Below, piece by piece: positions 8,836 through 17,033 of a stretch of DNA of 64,000 bases. Below the pieces are notes generated by a model. The model did not search any database. It saw only the letters and a list, made by a program, of their open reading frames with translations, and had not been told where the DNA came from. The DNA is from Phycisphaerae bacterium (GTDB lineage: Bacteria; Planctomycetota; Phycisphaerae; Sedimentisphaerales; Anaerobacaceae). Made by a program: the position numbers and the translations under genes. The DNA is taken from the NCBI GenBank assembly GCA_028714855.1, contig JAQTLP010000001.1, forward strand, positions 188,572 through 252,571, given 5' to 3'. Position 1 is the first letter of the stretch. Every line of letters starts with the position of its first letter.

Positions 8836-9741
8836 TTGAAGGTAATAGCGGTATTAAACCAGAAGGGTGGCGTTGGCAAAACCACAACGGTGGTAAATAC
8901 CGCCGCTGCTCTTGCCGCCGCAGGTCTGAAGGTGGCTGTTCTCGATTTCGACCCTCAGGCGCATCTGACGATACATCTCGGCGCAGAACCTGAAAGCATC
9001 GAATCAGGCTCATACAGACTTCTCACGCAATCGACAAAATTCGAAGACGAAATCCTGCTTGTTCGTCCAAACCTTTGGCTGTTGCCTGCAAATATTAATC
9101 TTGTCGGTGCCGAAAGTGAGCTCGTAAGCGTCGTCGGAAGAGAAACCATCCTGCGGGAAGCCCTCGCTTCTGTTGCGGATAGATTCGATTACGCTTTTAT
9201 CGATTGTCCCCCTTCACTGGGACTGTTGACCTTGAACGCCCTCGCTGCCGCCCAGGAGGTTATGATTCCGCTCCAGCCGCATTTCCTCGCCCTGCAGGGT
9301 TTCGGAAAACTGCTGCAAACCGTCGAGCTTGTAAATAAAAGAATAAATCCTAACCTTAAAGTTAAATGGATTTTACTGTGCATGTTCGACAGCCGTGCCT
9401 CGCTTCCCAATGAGGTCAAGGCCGACATAGAACAATTCTTAAAAAATGCCCGCACAACCAATTGTGCCTGGGCCGATGCTCAGGTCTTGCCTGTCTATAT
9501 CCGCAGAAACATCAAGCTCGCCGAGGCCCCAAGCTACGGCAAAACAATCTTCGAATACGAACCCGCCTGTCACGGCGCAGAGGATTACAAAAAAGTCGCC
9601 GAACTAATTCATAATCAAATGCAGCCGTCGACTGCCGACCCTAACCCGATAAAGATTGTTGAGATAGCTCCGCTGAACATTCAAACGTCTGCCGAAGCCG
9701 CACAAACAACAGCTTCCAACCCCGCATCCGAACCCAAATAG
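8836..9741 (+). CDS. ParA/Soj-family ATPase
   Basis: 301 aa. Deviant Walker A 'KGGVGKTT' (residues 10-17), Walker A' 'DFDPQAH' and Walker B-like 'FIDCPPSLG' identify a ParA/MinD-type ATPase that dimerises on nucleotide and binds DNA nonspecifically. The TTG start has GAGG at 8 nt, overlapping the nusB stop. The last ~40 residues are a Pro/Ala/Thr-rich tail outside the fold. No parB follows: the next gene is convergent. It may be the chromosomal Soj with a distant partner or position some other cargo. Confidence 0.88.
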   Translation: MKVIAVLNQKGGVGKTTTVVNTAAALAAAGLKVAVLDFDPQAHLTIHLGAEPESIESGSYRLLTQSTKFEDEILLVRPNLWLLPANINLVGAESELVSVVGRETILREALASVADRFDYAFIDCPPSLGLLTLNALAAAQEVMIPLQPHFLALQGFGKLLQTVELVNKRINPNLKVKWILLCMFDSRASLPNEVKADIEQFLKNARTTNCAWADAQVLPVYIRRNIKLAEAPSYGKTIFEYEPACHGAEDYKKVAELIHNQMQPSTADPNPIKIVEIAPLNIQTSAEAAQTTASNPASEPK

Positions 9742-9748
9742 CCCTCTG

Positions 9749-10462
9749 TCAAACCAGCTCTTGTGGATTTTGCAGCTGCTCGCCGATTGTGTTCAGAAAT
9801 TTCGCCGCGTAAACCTCGTCTGTGACCCTGCGGTCAACCGCAAGCGACAAACTTACTATTTTTCGCTCCACAGGTTTGCCGTCTATAGGAACAATCTCTC
9901 TATTTACATTACCTACAGCTAAAACGGTGCTTGTCGGCGGCGGTACGATTGCCAAAAAAGAATCGATGCCGTAAGCGCCGAGATTGCTTAACGCTATCGT
10001 CTCGCCTTCCATCTCCTCGAGCGTCAGCTTATTATCTCGCGCCTTATCAATGAGCACTTGTCCGAGCCCGGCAATCTCAGCCAGCGTTTTTTCGTCCGCA
10101 TCTTTTATCACCGGCACAACAAGGCCCTGCGGGGCGTTGACTGCAAAGCCGACATTGATTGAATCGGGTATTTTGATGTTGTCGCCATCGATTTTGCCGA
10201 GCACAAGTGGATTCCGCTTCGCCGCCAGCGCTAAAGCGCGAATATAAAAAGCATCCGTCGTTATTTTGACGCCCAGTGTCTTCCGCAGCTTCGGCCGAAG
10301 TCCCATCAGCTCGGTTACATCCGCTTTTATCTCGATATAAAAACAGGGCTTGCTCAGCTTTGACTGCAGCATCCTGTCGCCGATGAGCTTCTGGATTCGC
10401 GTCAGGGCAATAGAAGAGCTTTCCGGGTTTTCTGAAAATGGCTTTGTCTCTTCGTGGAACAA
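9749..10462 (-). CDS. Stand-alone 2-oxoacid dehydrogenase E2 catalytic-domain protein, degenerate active site
   Basis: 237 aa matching only the acyltransferase core of E2 (lipoamide acyltransferase) subunits: 'SNLGAYGIDSFLAIVPPP' and 'STVLAVG' are typical. The lipoyl domain and the peripheral E1/E3-binding domain are absent. The catalytic motif DHRxxDG reads D210-R-R-V-T-D-E, so the catalytic His is Arg and the Gly is Glu. Normal CoA acyl transfer is therefore doubtful; it may be a structural E2-like trimer or act on another substrate. No E1 or E3 genes are nearby. It converges with parA (7-bp gap). Confidence 0.82.
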   Translation of the reverse strand: MFHEETKPFSENPESSSIALTRIQKLIGDRMLQSKLSKPCFYIEIKADVTELMGLRPKLRKTLGVKITTDAFYIRALALAAKRNPLVLGKIDGDNIKIPDSINVGFAVNAPQGLVVPVIKDADEKTLAEIAGLGQVLIDKARDNKLTLEEMEGETIALSNLGAYGIDSFLAIVPPPTSTVLAVGNVNREIVPIDGKPVERKIVSLSLAVDRRVTDEVYAAKFLNTIGEQLQNPQELV

Positions 10463-10570
10463 AATAAAATCCTTAATTGAACAAAGTGAAATTATAGTAA
10501 TCCTGCTTGGTTCGTCAAGTCTGCCAGCCGGCCGTTAAGACTTATCACTTTAATTCCATCACCGTCCAGA

Positions 10571-10576
10571 TATAAT
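10571..10576 (+). promoter_or_regulatory. -10 element of polX, leaderless arrangement
   Basis: Perfect TATAAT ending 7 nt before the polX ATG. A transcript starting about 7 nt downstream would begin at or next to the start codon, consistent with the lack of an SD. The -35 region is weak (TTTAAT at 16 bp). Confidence 0.5.
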
Positions 10577-10583
10577 CATCTCT

Positions 10584-12311
10584 ATGAAAAACGCTGCTAT
10601 CAGTGAACTCTTCGGCCAGATGGCTGATATTATGGAAATCCTCGGCGACGACCGGTTCCGCATCAATTCCTGCCGCAGGGTAAGCCGGATTATTGCCGAT
10701 ATGACAACCGACATAGAAACACTTTTAGCAAGCGGCGATTTGGCAAAAACGCCAGGCATCGGCAAATCAAGTCTTGCCAGGATTGAAGAGTTCGTAAAAA
10801 CCGGCAAAATAACCGCCCACAAACAACTGCTCAAGAAAATCCCGCCGACTCTGCTGGACCTGCTCACTGTCCCCGGCGTAGGACCAAAAAGCGTAAAAGC
10901 CGTCTACGAAAAGCTGAACATCAAAACCATCGCCGGACTGAAAAAAGCGATTTCCTCCGGCTCCTTAGCCAAACTGCCCGGCTTTGGTGATAAAAAAGCT
11001 GCCGCGATTGCAAAAGGCATCGGATTTCTTGAAAAATCCACCGGCCGGATTCGGCTCGACCAGGCCCTTGTCGCCGCGGATATTGTTACCGGCTTTCTCA
11101 AAAAGCTTCCCAGCATCGGCAAAATCCAAACCGCCGGCTCACTGCGCCGCAGGGCCGAAACCATCGGCGATGTTGACGTCCTCGTAGCCTCTAAAAATGG
11201 CAAAAAGATAATAGACGCGTTTACTAAAGCGGCATTCGTCCAGCAGGTCCTCGCCGCAGGGCCGACAAAGGGCTCCGCGATTATCCGGACAGAGACAACT
11301 CCCGTCCACGTTGATGTGCGCGTCGTGCCCAAAGAAAGCTTCGGTGCCGCGCTGCAGTATTTCACCGGCTCGAAGCAGCACAACGTGCGATTAAGAGAAA
11401 TCGCCGTAAAAGCAAAATTAAAACTGAACGAGTACGGCTTATTCAAAGCAAATAAAAGAATTGCCGGAGCAGCTGAAGAAGAAATCTATAAAAAGCTCGG
11501 CATGGATTTTATCGACCCGCTATTGCGCGAAGACCGCGGCGAAATCGAAGCGGCGAAGTCACACGCCTTGCCTGAGCTGATTGATTTCAAAGATATCAAA
11601 GGCGACCTCCACGTCCATACAAATGCTTCCGACGGCCACGCCGGTATTTCAGAAATGGTTCTGGCGGCAAAAGATTTCGGCTACAAATATATCTGCATCA
11701 CAGATCACTCAAAGTCCGCCGCAATCGCCAATGGCTTATCGGGCAAACAATTGGCCGCTCAAATCAAACAAATCCGCAAACTAAACGAAAAAATAAAAGG
11801 CATAACCATCCTGGCAGGAACCGAAGTCGAAATCCTTGCCGACGGCTCTCTGGATTTCGACAATAAGCTGCTTGCTGACCTCGATTTTGTAATTGCTTCA
11901 ATACATTCAGGTATGACCGGTCCCCGCGAAAAGGTAACCGCCCGCACATTAAAAGCAATGGACAATCCTTACGTTAATTGCATCGCTCACCCCACAGGCC
12001 GCCTTCTCGGCGAGCGCGGGCCGATGGATATCGATATGGCTGCTGTAATCAAACACGCCGTCCAAACCCGCACTGCGCTGGAAGTAAACGCAAACCCCTA
12101 CCGCCTCGACCTTAAAGACGTCCACTGCAAAATGGCTATCAAGGCAAAAGCTGTGCTTGTCATCGGAACCGACTCTCACCGAACAACCGGCTTCGGCGCC
12201 ATCGGTCTCGGCGTGGCGACTGCTGCACGGGGCTGGGTAACGAAAAGCGATGTTTTAAATACGCTATCCGCAGCTAAGATAAAGAGTTGGGTAAAAGCGA
12301 AAAGGCCGTAG
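10584..12311 (+). CDS. polX: DNA polymerase X with PHP domain
   Basis: 575 aa, the usual bacterial PolX size. N-terminal 8-kDa-like helical domain and helix-hairpin-helix motifs ('TPGIGKSSLARI', 'VPGVGPKSV', 'LPGFGDKKAA'), then the palm with 'GSLRRRAETIGDVDVLV', where the two Asp of GDVDV bind metal, and a third Asp in 'VHVDVRVV'. The C-terminal PHP domain begins 'DLHVHTNASDGHAG' and contains 'ITDHS', 'GTEVEIL', 'IASIHSGM' and 'GTDSHR', a set of metal ligands consistent with 3'-5' exonuclease and AP-endonuclease activity. Gap-filling base-excision repair polymerase. No SD; see the -10 element just upstream. Confidence 0.94.
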   Translation: MKNAAISELFGQMADIMEILGDDRFRINSCRRVSRIIADMTTDIETLLASGDLAKTPGIGKSSLARIEEFVKTGKITAHKQLLKKIPPTLLDLLTVPGVGPKSVKAVYEKLNIKTIAGLKKAISSGSLAKLPGFGDKKAAAIAKGIGFLEKSTGRIRLDQALVAADIVTGFLKKLPSIGKIQTAGSLRRRAETIGDVDVLVASKNGKKIIDAFTKAAFVQQVLAAGPTKGSAIIRTETTPVHVDVRVVPKESFGAALQYFTGSKQHNVRLREIAVKAKLKLNEYGLFKANKRIAGAAEEEIYKKLGMDFIDPLLREDRGEIEAAKSHALPELIDFKDIKGDLHVHTNASDGHAGISEMVLAAKDFGYKYICITDHSKSAAIANGLSGKQLAAQIKQIRKLNEKIKGITILAGTEVEILADGSLDFDNKLLADLDFVIASIHSGMTGPREKVTARTLKAMDNPYVNCIAHPTGRLLGERGPMDIDMAAVIKHAVQTRTALEVNANPYRLDLKDVHCKMAIKAKAVLVIGTDSHRTTGFGAIGLGVATAARGWVTKSDVLNTLSAAKIKSWVKAKRP

Positions 12312-12333
12312 ATTTTCCCGATGTGCTTAATAA

Positions 12334-12407
12334 TGGGCGATACAGGATTCGAACCTGTGACCTCACGGGTGTGATCCGTGCGTTCTAACCAGCTGAACTA
12401 ATCGCCC
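12334..12407 (-). tRNA. tRNA-Val (anticodon CAC)
   Basis: 74 nt on the minus strand. Acceptor GGGCGAT/ATCGCCC, D-arm GTTCAGCTGGTTAGAAC, anticodon stem CACGG/CCGTG with loop ATCACAC (anticodon CAC), T-loop GTTCGAATC. No encoded CCA. Confidence 0.93.
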
Positions 12408-12452
12408 AAAGTTCAGCTATATTAAAACACTTTACGCAGTTATTTTCAAGTT

Positions 12453-12872
12453 CTAATCGCTGTCTCTCCCCGCGGCGACGAAGTTAATCCTGCCGAGCTT
12501 GACGCCTTTTATACTGATTATACTCTCCGCCGTCTTCTTGATTTCACTCACGCGCCCACGCAGCGCAATTACCTCTAAACAGTCGTGCTCGTCCAGATGA
12601 ATGTGCATCGCGGAAATCGTTTGCAGAAGATGTGAATGCTGCAAATCGGTTATTTTCTCCATCACCTTTGTCGAATGATGGTCGTAAACTAAAATCACCG
12701 CAGCTACCGCTTCGGCCTTCGGGTCGCCAACCTGTTTGTCGCTTAGCCGTTGGCGCACAAGGTCACGTATGGCCTCCGACCGGCTCTGATAACCCTGTTT
12801 GGCAATCAGTTTGTCGAACTTCGCAAGCAATTCCTTCTCCAGCGACACCCCTATGCGCTCAATCTGGCTCAT
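12453..12872 (-). CDS. nikR: Nickel-responsive regulator NikR
   Basis: 139 aa, the family length. N-terminal ribbon-helix-helix DNA-binding domain ('RIGVSLEKELLAKFDKLI', then 'YQSRSEAIRDLVRQRL') and a C-terminal ACT-like tetramerisation domain. All high-affinity Ni(II) ligands of E. coli NikR have counterparts: His79, His90, His92 and Cys98 in the segments 'LQHSHLL' and 'MHIHLDEHDCLE'. It should repress nickel uptake when Ni is sufficient. GGGAG lies 8 nt before the ATG. It is divergent from the OprB porin and the ECF nickel transporter, its likely targets. Confidence 0.95.
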   Translation of the reverse strand: MSQIERIGVSLEKELLAKFDKLIAKQGYQSRSEAIRDLVRQRLSDKQVGDPKAEAVAAVILVYDHHSTKVMEKITDLQHSHLLQTISAMHIHLDEHDCLEVIALRGRVSEIKKTAESIISIKGVKLGRINFVAAGRDSD

Positions 12873-12983
12873 TCTTTGTTCTCCCGTGACAATAACACAA
12901 ACTTGCCGGCTGTTGACCGGCTGAAAGCTATTTTACCTGATAAAATTTTTTTTGAAATAATTAAATTTTCTTGTTGGCGCGGT

Positions 12984-13008
12984 AGCATGATTTTTGTATT
13001 TTTATGCT
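12984..13008. promoter_or_regulatory. Candidate NikR operator
   Basis: Inverted repeat AGCATGA-N11-TTATGCT (one mismatch; arms AGCAT/ATGCT perfect), 25 bp end to end. Known NikR operators are dyads of about 25-28 bp with a long AT-rich centre, so length and shape fit. It lies 47 bp before the porin ATG, in the only intergenic space between nikR and the uptake genes. Assignment is inferred. Confidence 0.45.
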
Positions 13009-13054
13009 TCAGTAACACGTTTTTATGATTTTTATGCGCAAAGAAAGGAAGGAT

Positions 13055-14332
13055 ATGAAAAAAATGTGTATCGTTTTTAGCGTCACTACACTGCTGGCAT
13101 TCGCACAACTGTCCTCTGCTGACATTGAACCAAACTGCCCTGACAGCATCTGGGAAAGAGAGACACTGTCGAGTGGTTTCTTCGGCCTGAACGACAAACT
13201 GGCCGATAAAGGCCTGGAAATGGCCATTGGCGTTACAAATATTTATCAGCAAAATCTTCGCGGCGGAATCAGCACGCACCGGCGGGCCGGTCGCTTCTCC
13301 GGAAGCTACGATCTCGAACTATCGGCTGACTCTGAAAAACTGCTGGGAATTAAAGGCGGCAGAGTTTTTGTGCATACCGAAGGTGTATGGTCTAAATCTG
13401 CCGGTATTGATGGGCCTTCCGTAGGCAGCGCATTCGGCGTAAATGGTGACGCCCGCGACAGACGCACAATAGACGTTACCGAATTATGGTATGAACAATC
13501 ACTTTTAGATGAAACTCTACGTGTTCGCCTCGGCAAAATGGACCTTACCTGCGGATTTGAACATCACAATTGCCCCGTCTCATTCGATTGCAGTAATTTC
13601 GCCAACGACGAAACCTCTCAGTTCCTTAACGGAGCTCTTATCAACAACCCGACTATACCCTTCCCTGATTACGGCCTTGGCGCATCTATCCACTATGTCC
13701 CGGCCGGCTCCTGGTATGTGTCAGCAGCCGTAGCTGATGCGCAGGCCGACTTAAGGGAAACCGGATTCAGAACAACATTCTGCGGCCCCGCTTACTTCTT
13801 TTATATCTTTGAAACAGGCATAACCCCGCAGTTCGAATCAGCTAAAGGCCCCCTGCAGGGCGCGTATCGTCTTGGCCTCTGGTATGACCCCCAGCCGAAA
13901 GCAAACTCCGACAGCGCCAACGCAGGCAGGGACGATGTCGGCTTCTATGCCACCTGCGACCAGATGCTGATTAGGGAAAACGACGACCCTCAGGACAGCC
14001 AGGGACTCGGTACTTTTTTCAGATACGGCCATGCCGACAGCAAAAGAAACGATATCGTTGATTTCTGGAGTTTTGGTTTTCAGTATCAGGGTATATTTGA
14101 TGGCCGTGACGACGATACCCTCGGCTTAGGTTTCGCACAGGGCTTCTTCAGTAACTACGCATCCACAACCTACACCGACGATTACGAAAGTGCCCTCGAG
14201 CTTTACTACAATGCCCGGATAACCCCCTGGCTGAATATAAGTCCATCTATACAATACATTGCAAACCCCGGCGGCAACAAAGCCGCTGACAACGCCGTGG
14301 TGCTGGGCGTAAGGGCACAAATGATTTTTTAA
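13055..14332 (+). CDS. OprB-family outer-membrane porin in the nickel locus
   Basis: 425 aa. Signal peptide 'MKKMCIVFSVTTLLAFAQLSSA', then an OprB-like carbohydrate-selective porin body: 'GLEMAIGVTNIYQQNLRGG', repeated amphipathic strands with aromatic girdles, and a C-terminal Phe ('GVRAQMIF') as expected for Bam recognition. The ATG at 13055 follows AGGAAGG; an upstream ATG at 13025 would disrupt the signal peptide. OprB porins usually pass sugars, but this gene stands between nikR and nikMN in the same direction, with no sugar genes nearby, so nickel or nickel-chelate entry is a reasonable inference. Confidence 0.82.
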   Translation: MKKMCIVFSVTTLLAFAQLSSADIEPNCPDSIWERETLSSGFFGLNDKLADKGLEMAIGVTNIYQQNLRGGISTHRRAGRFSGSYDLELSADSEKLLGIKGGRVFVHTEGVWSKSAGIDGPSVGSAFGVNGDARDRRTIDVTELWYEQSLLDETLRVRLGKMDLTCGFEHHNCPVSFDCSNFANDETSQFLNGALINNPTIPFPDYGLGASIHYVPAGSWYVSAAVADAQADLRETGFRTTFCGPAYFFYIFETGITPQFESAKGPLQGAYRLGLWYDPQPKANSDSANAGRDDVGFYATCDQMLIRENDDPQDSQGLGTFFRYGHADSKRNDIVDFWSFGFQYQGIFDGRDDDTLGLGFAQGFFSNYASTTYTDDYESALELYYNARITPWLNISPSIQYIANPGGNKAADNAVVLGVRAQMIF

Positions 14333-14400
14333 ACGCCGCAATTTTGTATGGCAAAACAAAAAACAATAACGTTAACTAATAAGAATAGGAGTACTTAACT

Positions 14401-15435
14401 ATGCATATGGCCAATGAGTTACTGTCTGTTCCGGTCGCCGCTGGAACGCTCACAATAGCCGCCGCAGGCCTGAGTATTGTCTGCCGAAAGCTAAGGCGGA
14501 TTATTACATCTGAAAAGCTCGCCCTGATGGGTATCTTGGGTGCGTTTGTTTTCGCCGCGCAAATGGTAAATTTCCAGCTCCCCGCGATGCCCGGTACAAG
14601 CGGACATCTGGTCGGAGCGGTCCTTTTGGCAATAATCCTCGGCCCGCACATCGGCGCGCTGGTTATCTCCTCCGTCGTTATTGTCCAGTGTCTCATCTTC
14701 CAGGATGGCGGCCTGCTCGCTTTGGGCTGCAACCTTATCAATATGGCGCTCGTCCCCAGCTATCTCGGTTACTTCTTATACAAAACCATTACAAAGAACC
14801 GCACAAGCAGTTTGTGGATTTACATCGCCACTTTACTCGCCTGCGTGATTGCGATTGAAGCCGGTGCCGTCCTTGTCCCGATTGAAGCCGCTCTCTCAGG
14901 CGTCCTCGCTGTGCCGTTCGCGACCTTCCTCGTAACAATGCTCGGCGTCCATTTGCTGGTCGGCCTCGTCGAAGGCTTCGTCACCGTCGCCGTATTGGGT
15001 TACCTCCAGCAGGTCAGGCCCGACATCGTTATAGACTCTCTGCCCGGCCAAGTCAGGTTAAGTAAAAAGGCTGTGCTCGTAACCCTGCTCATTTTCACTA
15101 TCATCATCGGCGCAGGACTTTCTCTGTTCGCCTGCGGCTTTCCCGACGGTCTCGAGTGGAGCTACGCCGAAAGGCCGGACCAGCCGGACTTCAAATCCGC
15201 CGTGGAAAACCCAGACCCGAGAATCGCCGCCGTCGATGACTTCCAATCACAATATTCGCCGCTGCCCGATTATTCCGTAAGGTCCTCAAAGCTGGGACAA
15301 ACACCCGCACAGGAAATCGAGGCCGCCGCCGGCTGGACAAGCTTCGCGGGAGTCATCGGCTCCGTTTTAACAATGATACTCATCTGGCTGGTTGCTTGGC
15401 TTTTGAGGAGAAAACAATCAGCTAAAGTGGTATAA
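14401..15435 (+). CDS. nikMN: ECF nickel transporter substrate-binding subunit, NikM-NikN fusion
   Basis: 344 aa, about 8 membrane segments. It begins Met-His-Met: in CbiM/NikM the free N-terminus and His2 coordinate the metal and must be exactly at the start, which supports this ATG (AGGAG at 9 nt). A second ligand candidate is His69 in 'GTSGHLVG'. The C-terminal part contains 'FPDGLEW', the hallmark of the PDGLE/CbiN-NikN domain, then a last helix. Thus M and N components are fused, as in several NikMNQO systems. Co/Ni choice cannot be read from sequence alone, but NikR next door favours nickel. 68 bp after the porin. Confidence 0.9.
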   Translation: MHMANELLSVPVAAGTLTIAAAGLSIVCRKLRRIITSEKLALMGILGAFVFAAQMVNFQLPAMPGTSGHLVGAVLLAIILGPHIGALVISSVVIVQCLIFQDGGLLALGCNLINMALVPSYLGYFLYKTITKNRTSSLWIYIATLLACVIAIEAGAVLVPIEAALSGVLAVPFATFLVTMLGVHLLVGLVEGFVTVAVLGYLQQVRPDIVIDSLPGQVRLSKKAVLVTLLIFTIIIGAGLSLFACGFPDGLEWSYAERPDQPDFKSAVENPDPRIAAVDDFQSQYSPLPDYSVRSSKLGQTPAQEIEAAAGWTSFAGVIGSVLTMILIWLVAWLLRRKQSAKVV

Positions 15436-15449
15436 TCATCCCTTAAACA

Positions 15450-15477
15450 AGATACGAGGCACAAGTAACGAACGACG
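15450..15477 (+). repeat. Heptad-periodic leader repeat before nikQ
   Basis: Four degenerate 7-bp units (agatacg, aggcaca, agtaacg, aacgacg) fill the short gap and end 4 bp before the nikQ ATG. Similar period-7 tracts occur at 48323, 49101, 50146 and 57953. Confidence 0.5.
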
Positions 15478-15481
15478 AAAA

Positions 15482-16258
15482 ATGCACCACGCGCATATAG
15501 ATAAATTCGCTTATCAGGATTCGCTCGTCCATCGGCTGGATAGCAGAATAAAATTTATTATTGTGCTCATCTTTACCGCCGTCGTCATTTCTCTACCTGT
15601 AACCTCGCCGGCTATTTTGACCTGCTACGCCGTCGGCCCATTCGCGATACTTGTGCTGGGCCGAATCCCGATAAGGTTCGCACTAAAACATATATTGGTC
15701 GTCAGCCCGTTTGTGCTGGTGCTCGCCTTGAGCTGTCCCCTCTACGATAAGACCTCGTTCACCGCTGCCTTCGGCCCATTCACATGGCAAACCTCGGCTG
15801 GCTGGATGCGCTGCTTCACAATTCTCGGTAAATTCATCGTTACAATGCTTGCCCTGATAGCTCTCGTCTCCACCACCCGCTTCAACGACCTGCTCGCCGG
15901 CCTGCAGCAATTGGGATTGCCGAAACTGCTGACTATCCAGCTCGGCTTTCTATACCGATACATATTCATCCTTATAGATAGAGCCCAGCATATCCTGCAG
16001 GCAAGGGCAGGCAGAAAACTCAAAAATCTCGACGCCAAAATCGAATTGAAAACCGCCGCCGCTATGCTCGGCTCGCTGTTCATTCGCAGTATCGACACCG
16101 CAGAGCAGATAAATATCGCGATGCAGGCTCGCGGCTTCGACAGGAAATGGCGAACAATTTCCAAATTGCAGGTTCGCGGCCGCGATTTAGTCTTCGCCGC
16201 AATCACCGCGATTTTCCTGTTCGGACTGCATTTTTTAGTAAGACCGTTTTTGCAATAG
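15482..16258 (+). CDS. nikQ: ECF transporter transmembrane (T) component
   Basis: 258 aa CbiQ/NikQ family. An N-terminal 'HAHIDKFAYQDSLVHRLDSRIKFI' region precedes about five membrane helices, with the paired Ala-Arg-Gly coupling motifs 'LQARAGRK' and 'MQARGFDRKW' that dock onto the ATPase. It couples ATP hydrolysis by NikO to transport by NikMN. No clear SD: the heptad-repeat leader sits where it should be. Ten bp separate it from nikO, so they are co-transcribed. Confidence 0.92.
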   Translation: MHHAHIDKFAYQDSLVHRLDSRIKFIIVLIFTAVVISLPVTSPAILTCYAVGPFAILVLGRIPIRFALKHILVVSPFVLVLALSCPLYDKTSFTAAFGPFTWQTSAGWMRCFTILGKFIVTMLALIALVSTTRFNDLLAGLQQLGLPKLLTIQLGFLYRYIFILIDRAQHILQARAGRKLKNLDAKIELKTAAAMLGSLFIRSIDTAEQINIAMQARGFDRKWRTISKLQVRGRDLVFAAITAIFLFGLHFLVRPFLQ

Positions 16259-16267
16259 GATTCTTTA

Positions 16268-16993
16268 ATGCCGAACGCAATTGAGATAATAAGTTTTTCA
16301 TACAAATATCCCGACGGCACAGCCGCTCTCGATAATATTACCCTCGCTGTTGAGCATGGCCAATCGCTCGCCCTCATCGGCCCAAACGGCGCAGGCAAAT
16401 CGACCCTGCTGCTCGCAATGGCCGGCTTCGTAAAAGGAACTGGAAACGTGCTCATTGACGGCCTGCAAATCAATAGACAAAACACAAAAAAGATTCGCGC
16501 CCTAATTGGCTCCTGCCTTGAAGACCCCGACGACCAGCTATTTATGCCGACCTTGTTCGACGACGTCGCGTTCGGCCCGCTGAATATGGGCCTCGATGCT
16601 GAAGAAGTAAAGGCCCGCGTCACTGATGTGCTGAAAACCGTTGGCTTGGCCGATATGGCCGACAAAGCGCCGCACCATCTCTCCGCAGGCCAAAAAAGGG
16701 CCGCCGCGATTGCGACCGTCCTCGCGATGTCCCCGAAAATAATCACCCTCGACGAGCCCGATGGTTCGCTCGACCCGAGAAACCGAAATAATCTTATAAA
16801 GCTGCTCGCGAATCTATCCCAGACCCTTATCATCACGACCGCCAATATGGATTTTGCCGCCGCCGTCGCCGAGCGCGTCGTCCTTCTCGACAACGGCCGA
16901 ATCATAGCTGACGGCCCCACCCAAAAAATAATGTCCGACCCCGAACTGATGACCACCCACGGCCTCGAAGTACCCGCAAAATTCGGGATATGA
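16268..16993 (+). CDS. nikO: ECF transporter ATPase component
   Basis: 241 aa, a complete ABC ATPase of the CbiO/NikO group. Walker A 'GPNGAGKST', Q-loop region 'CLEDPDDQLF' (typical of ECF ATPases), signature 'HLSAGQKR', Walker B 'IITLDEPDGSLD', and no C-terminal extension. The switch His of the H-loop is not obvious: 'IITTANMDFA' stands where '..TH' is expected. Other ECF ATPases usually keep the His, so this deserves checking. Last gene of the nickel operon; the next gene is convergent. Confidence 0.92.
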   Translation: MPNAIEIISFSYKYPDGTAALDNITLAVEHGQSLALIGPNGAGKSTLLLAMAGFVKGTGNVLIDGLQINRQNTKKIRALIGSCLEDPDDQLFMPTLFDDVAFGPLNMGLDAEEVKARVTDVLKTVGLADMADKAPHHLSAGQKRAAAIATVLAMSPKIITLDEPDGSLDPRNRNNLIKLLANLSQTLIITTANMDFAAAVAERVVLLDNGRIIADGPTQKIMSDPELMTTHGLEVPAKFGI

Positions 16994-17033
16994 AAATTAA
17001 ACCGCTACTCCAACTGAATTCCATTCCGCAAAT

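Noticed and set aside
13012-13018. GTAACAC as a Geobacter-type NikR half-site
   Set aside because: The required opposite half-site GTGTTAC is not found 13-14 bp upstream.
15742-16956. 404-codon open frame on the minus strand opposite nikQ and nikO
   Set aside because: Ser/Arg-rich low-information translation typical of a shadow; both opposite genes are unambiguous.
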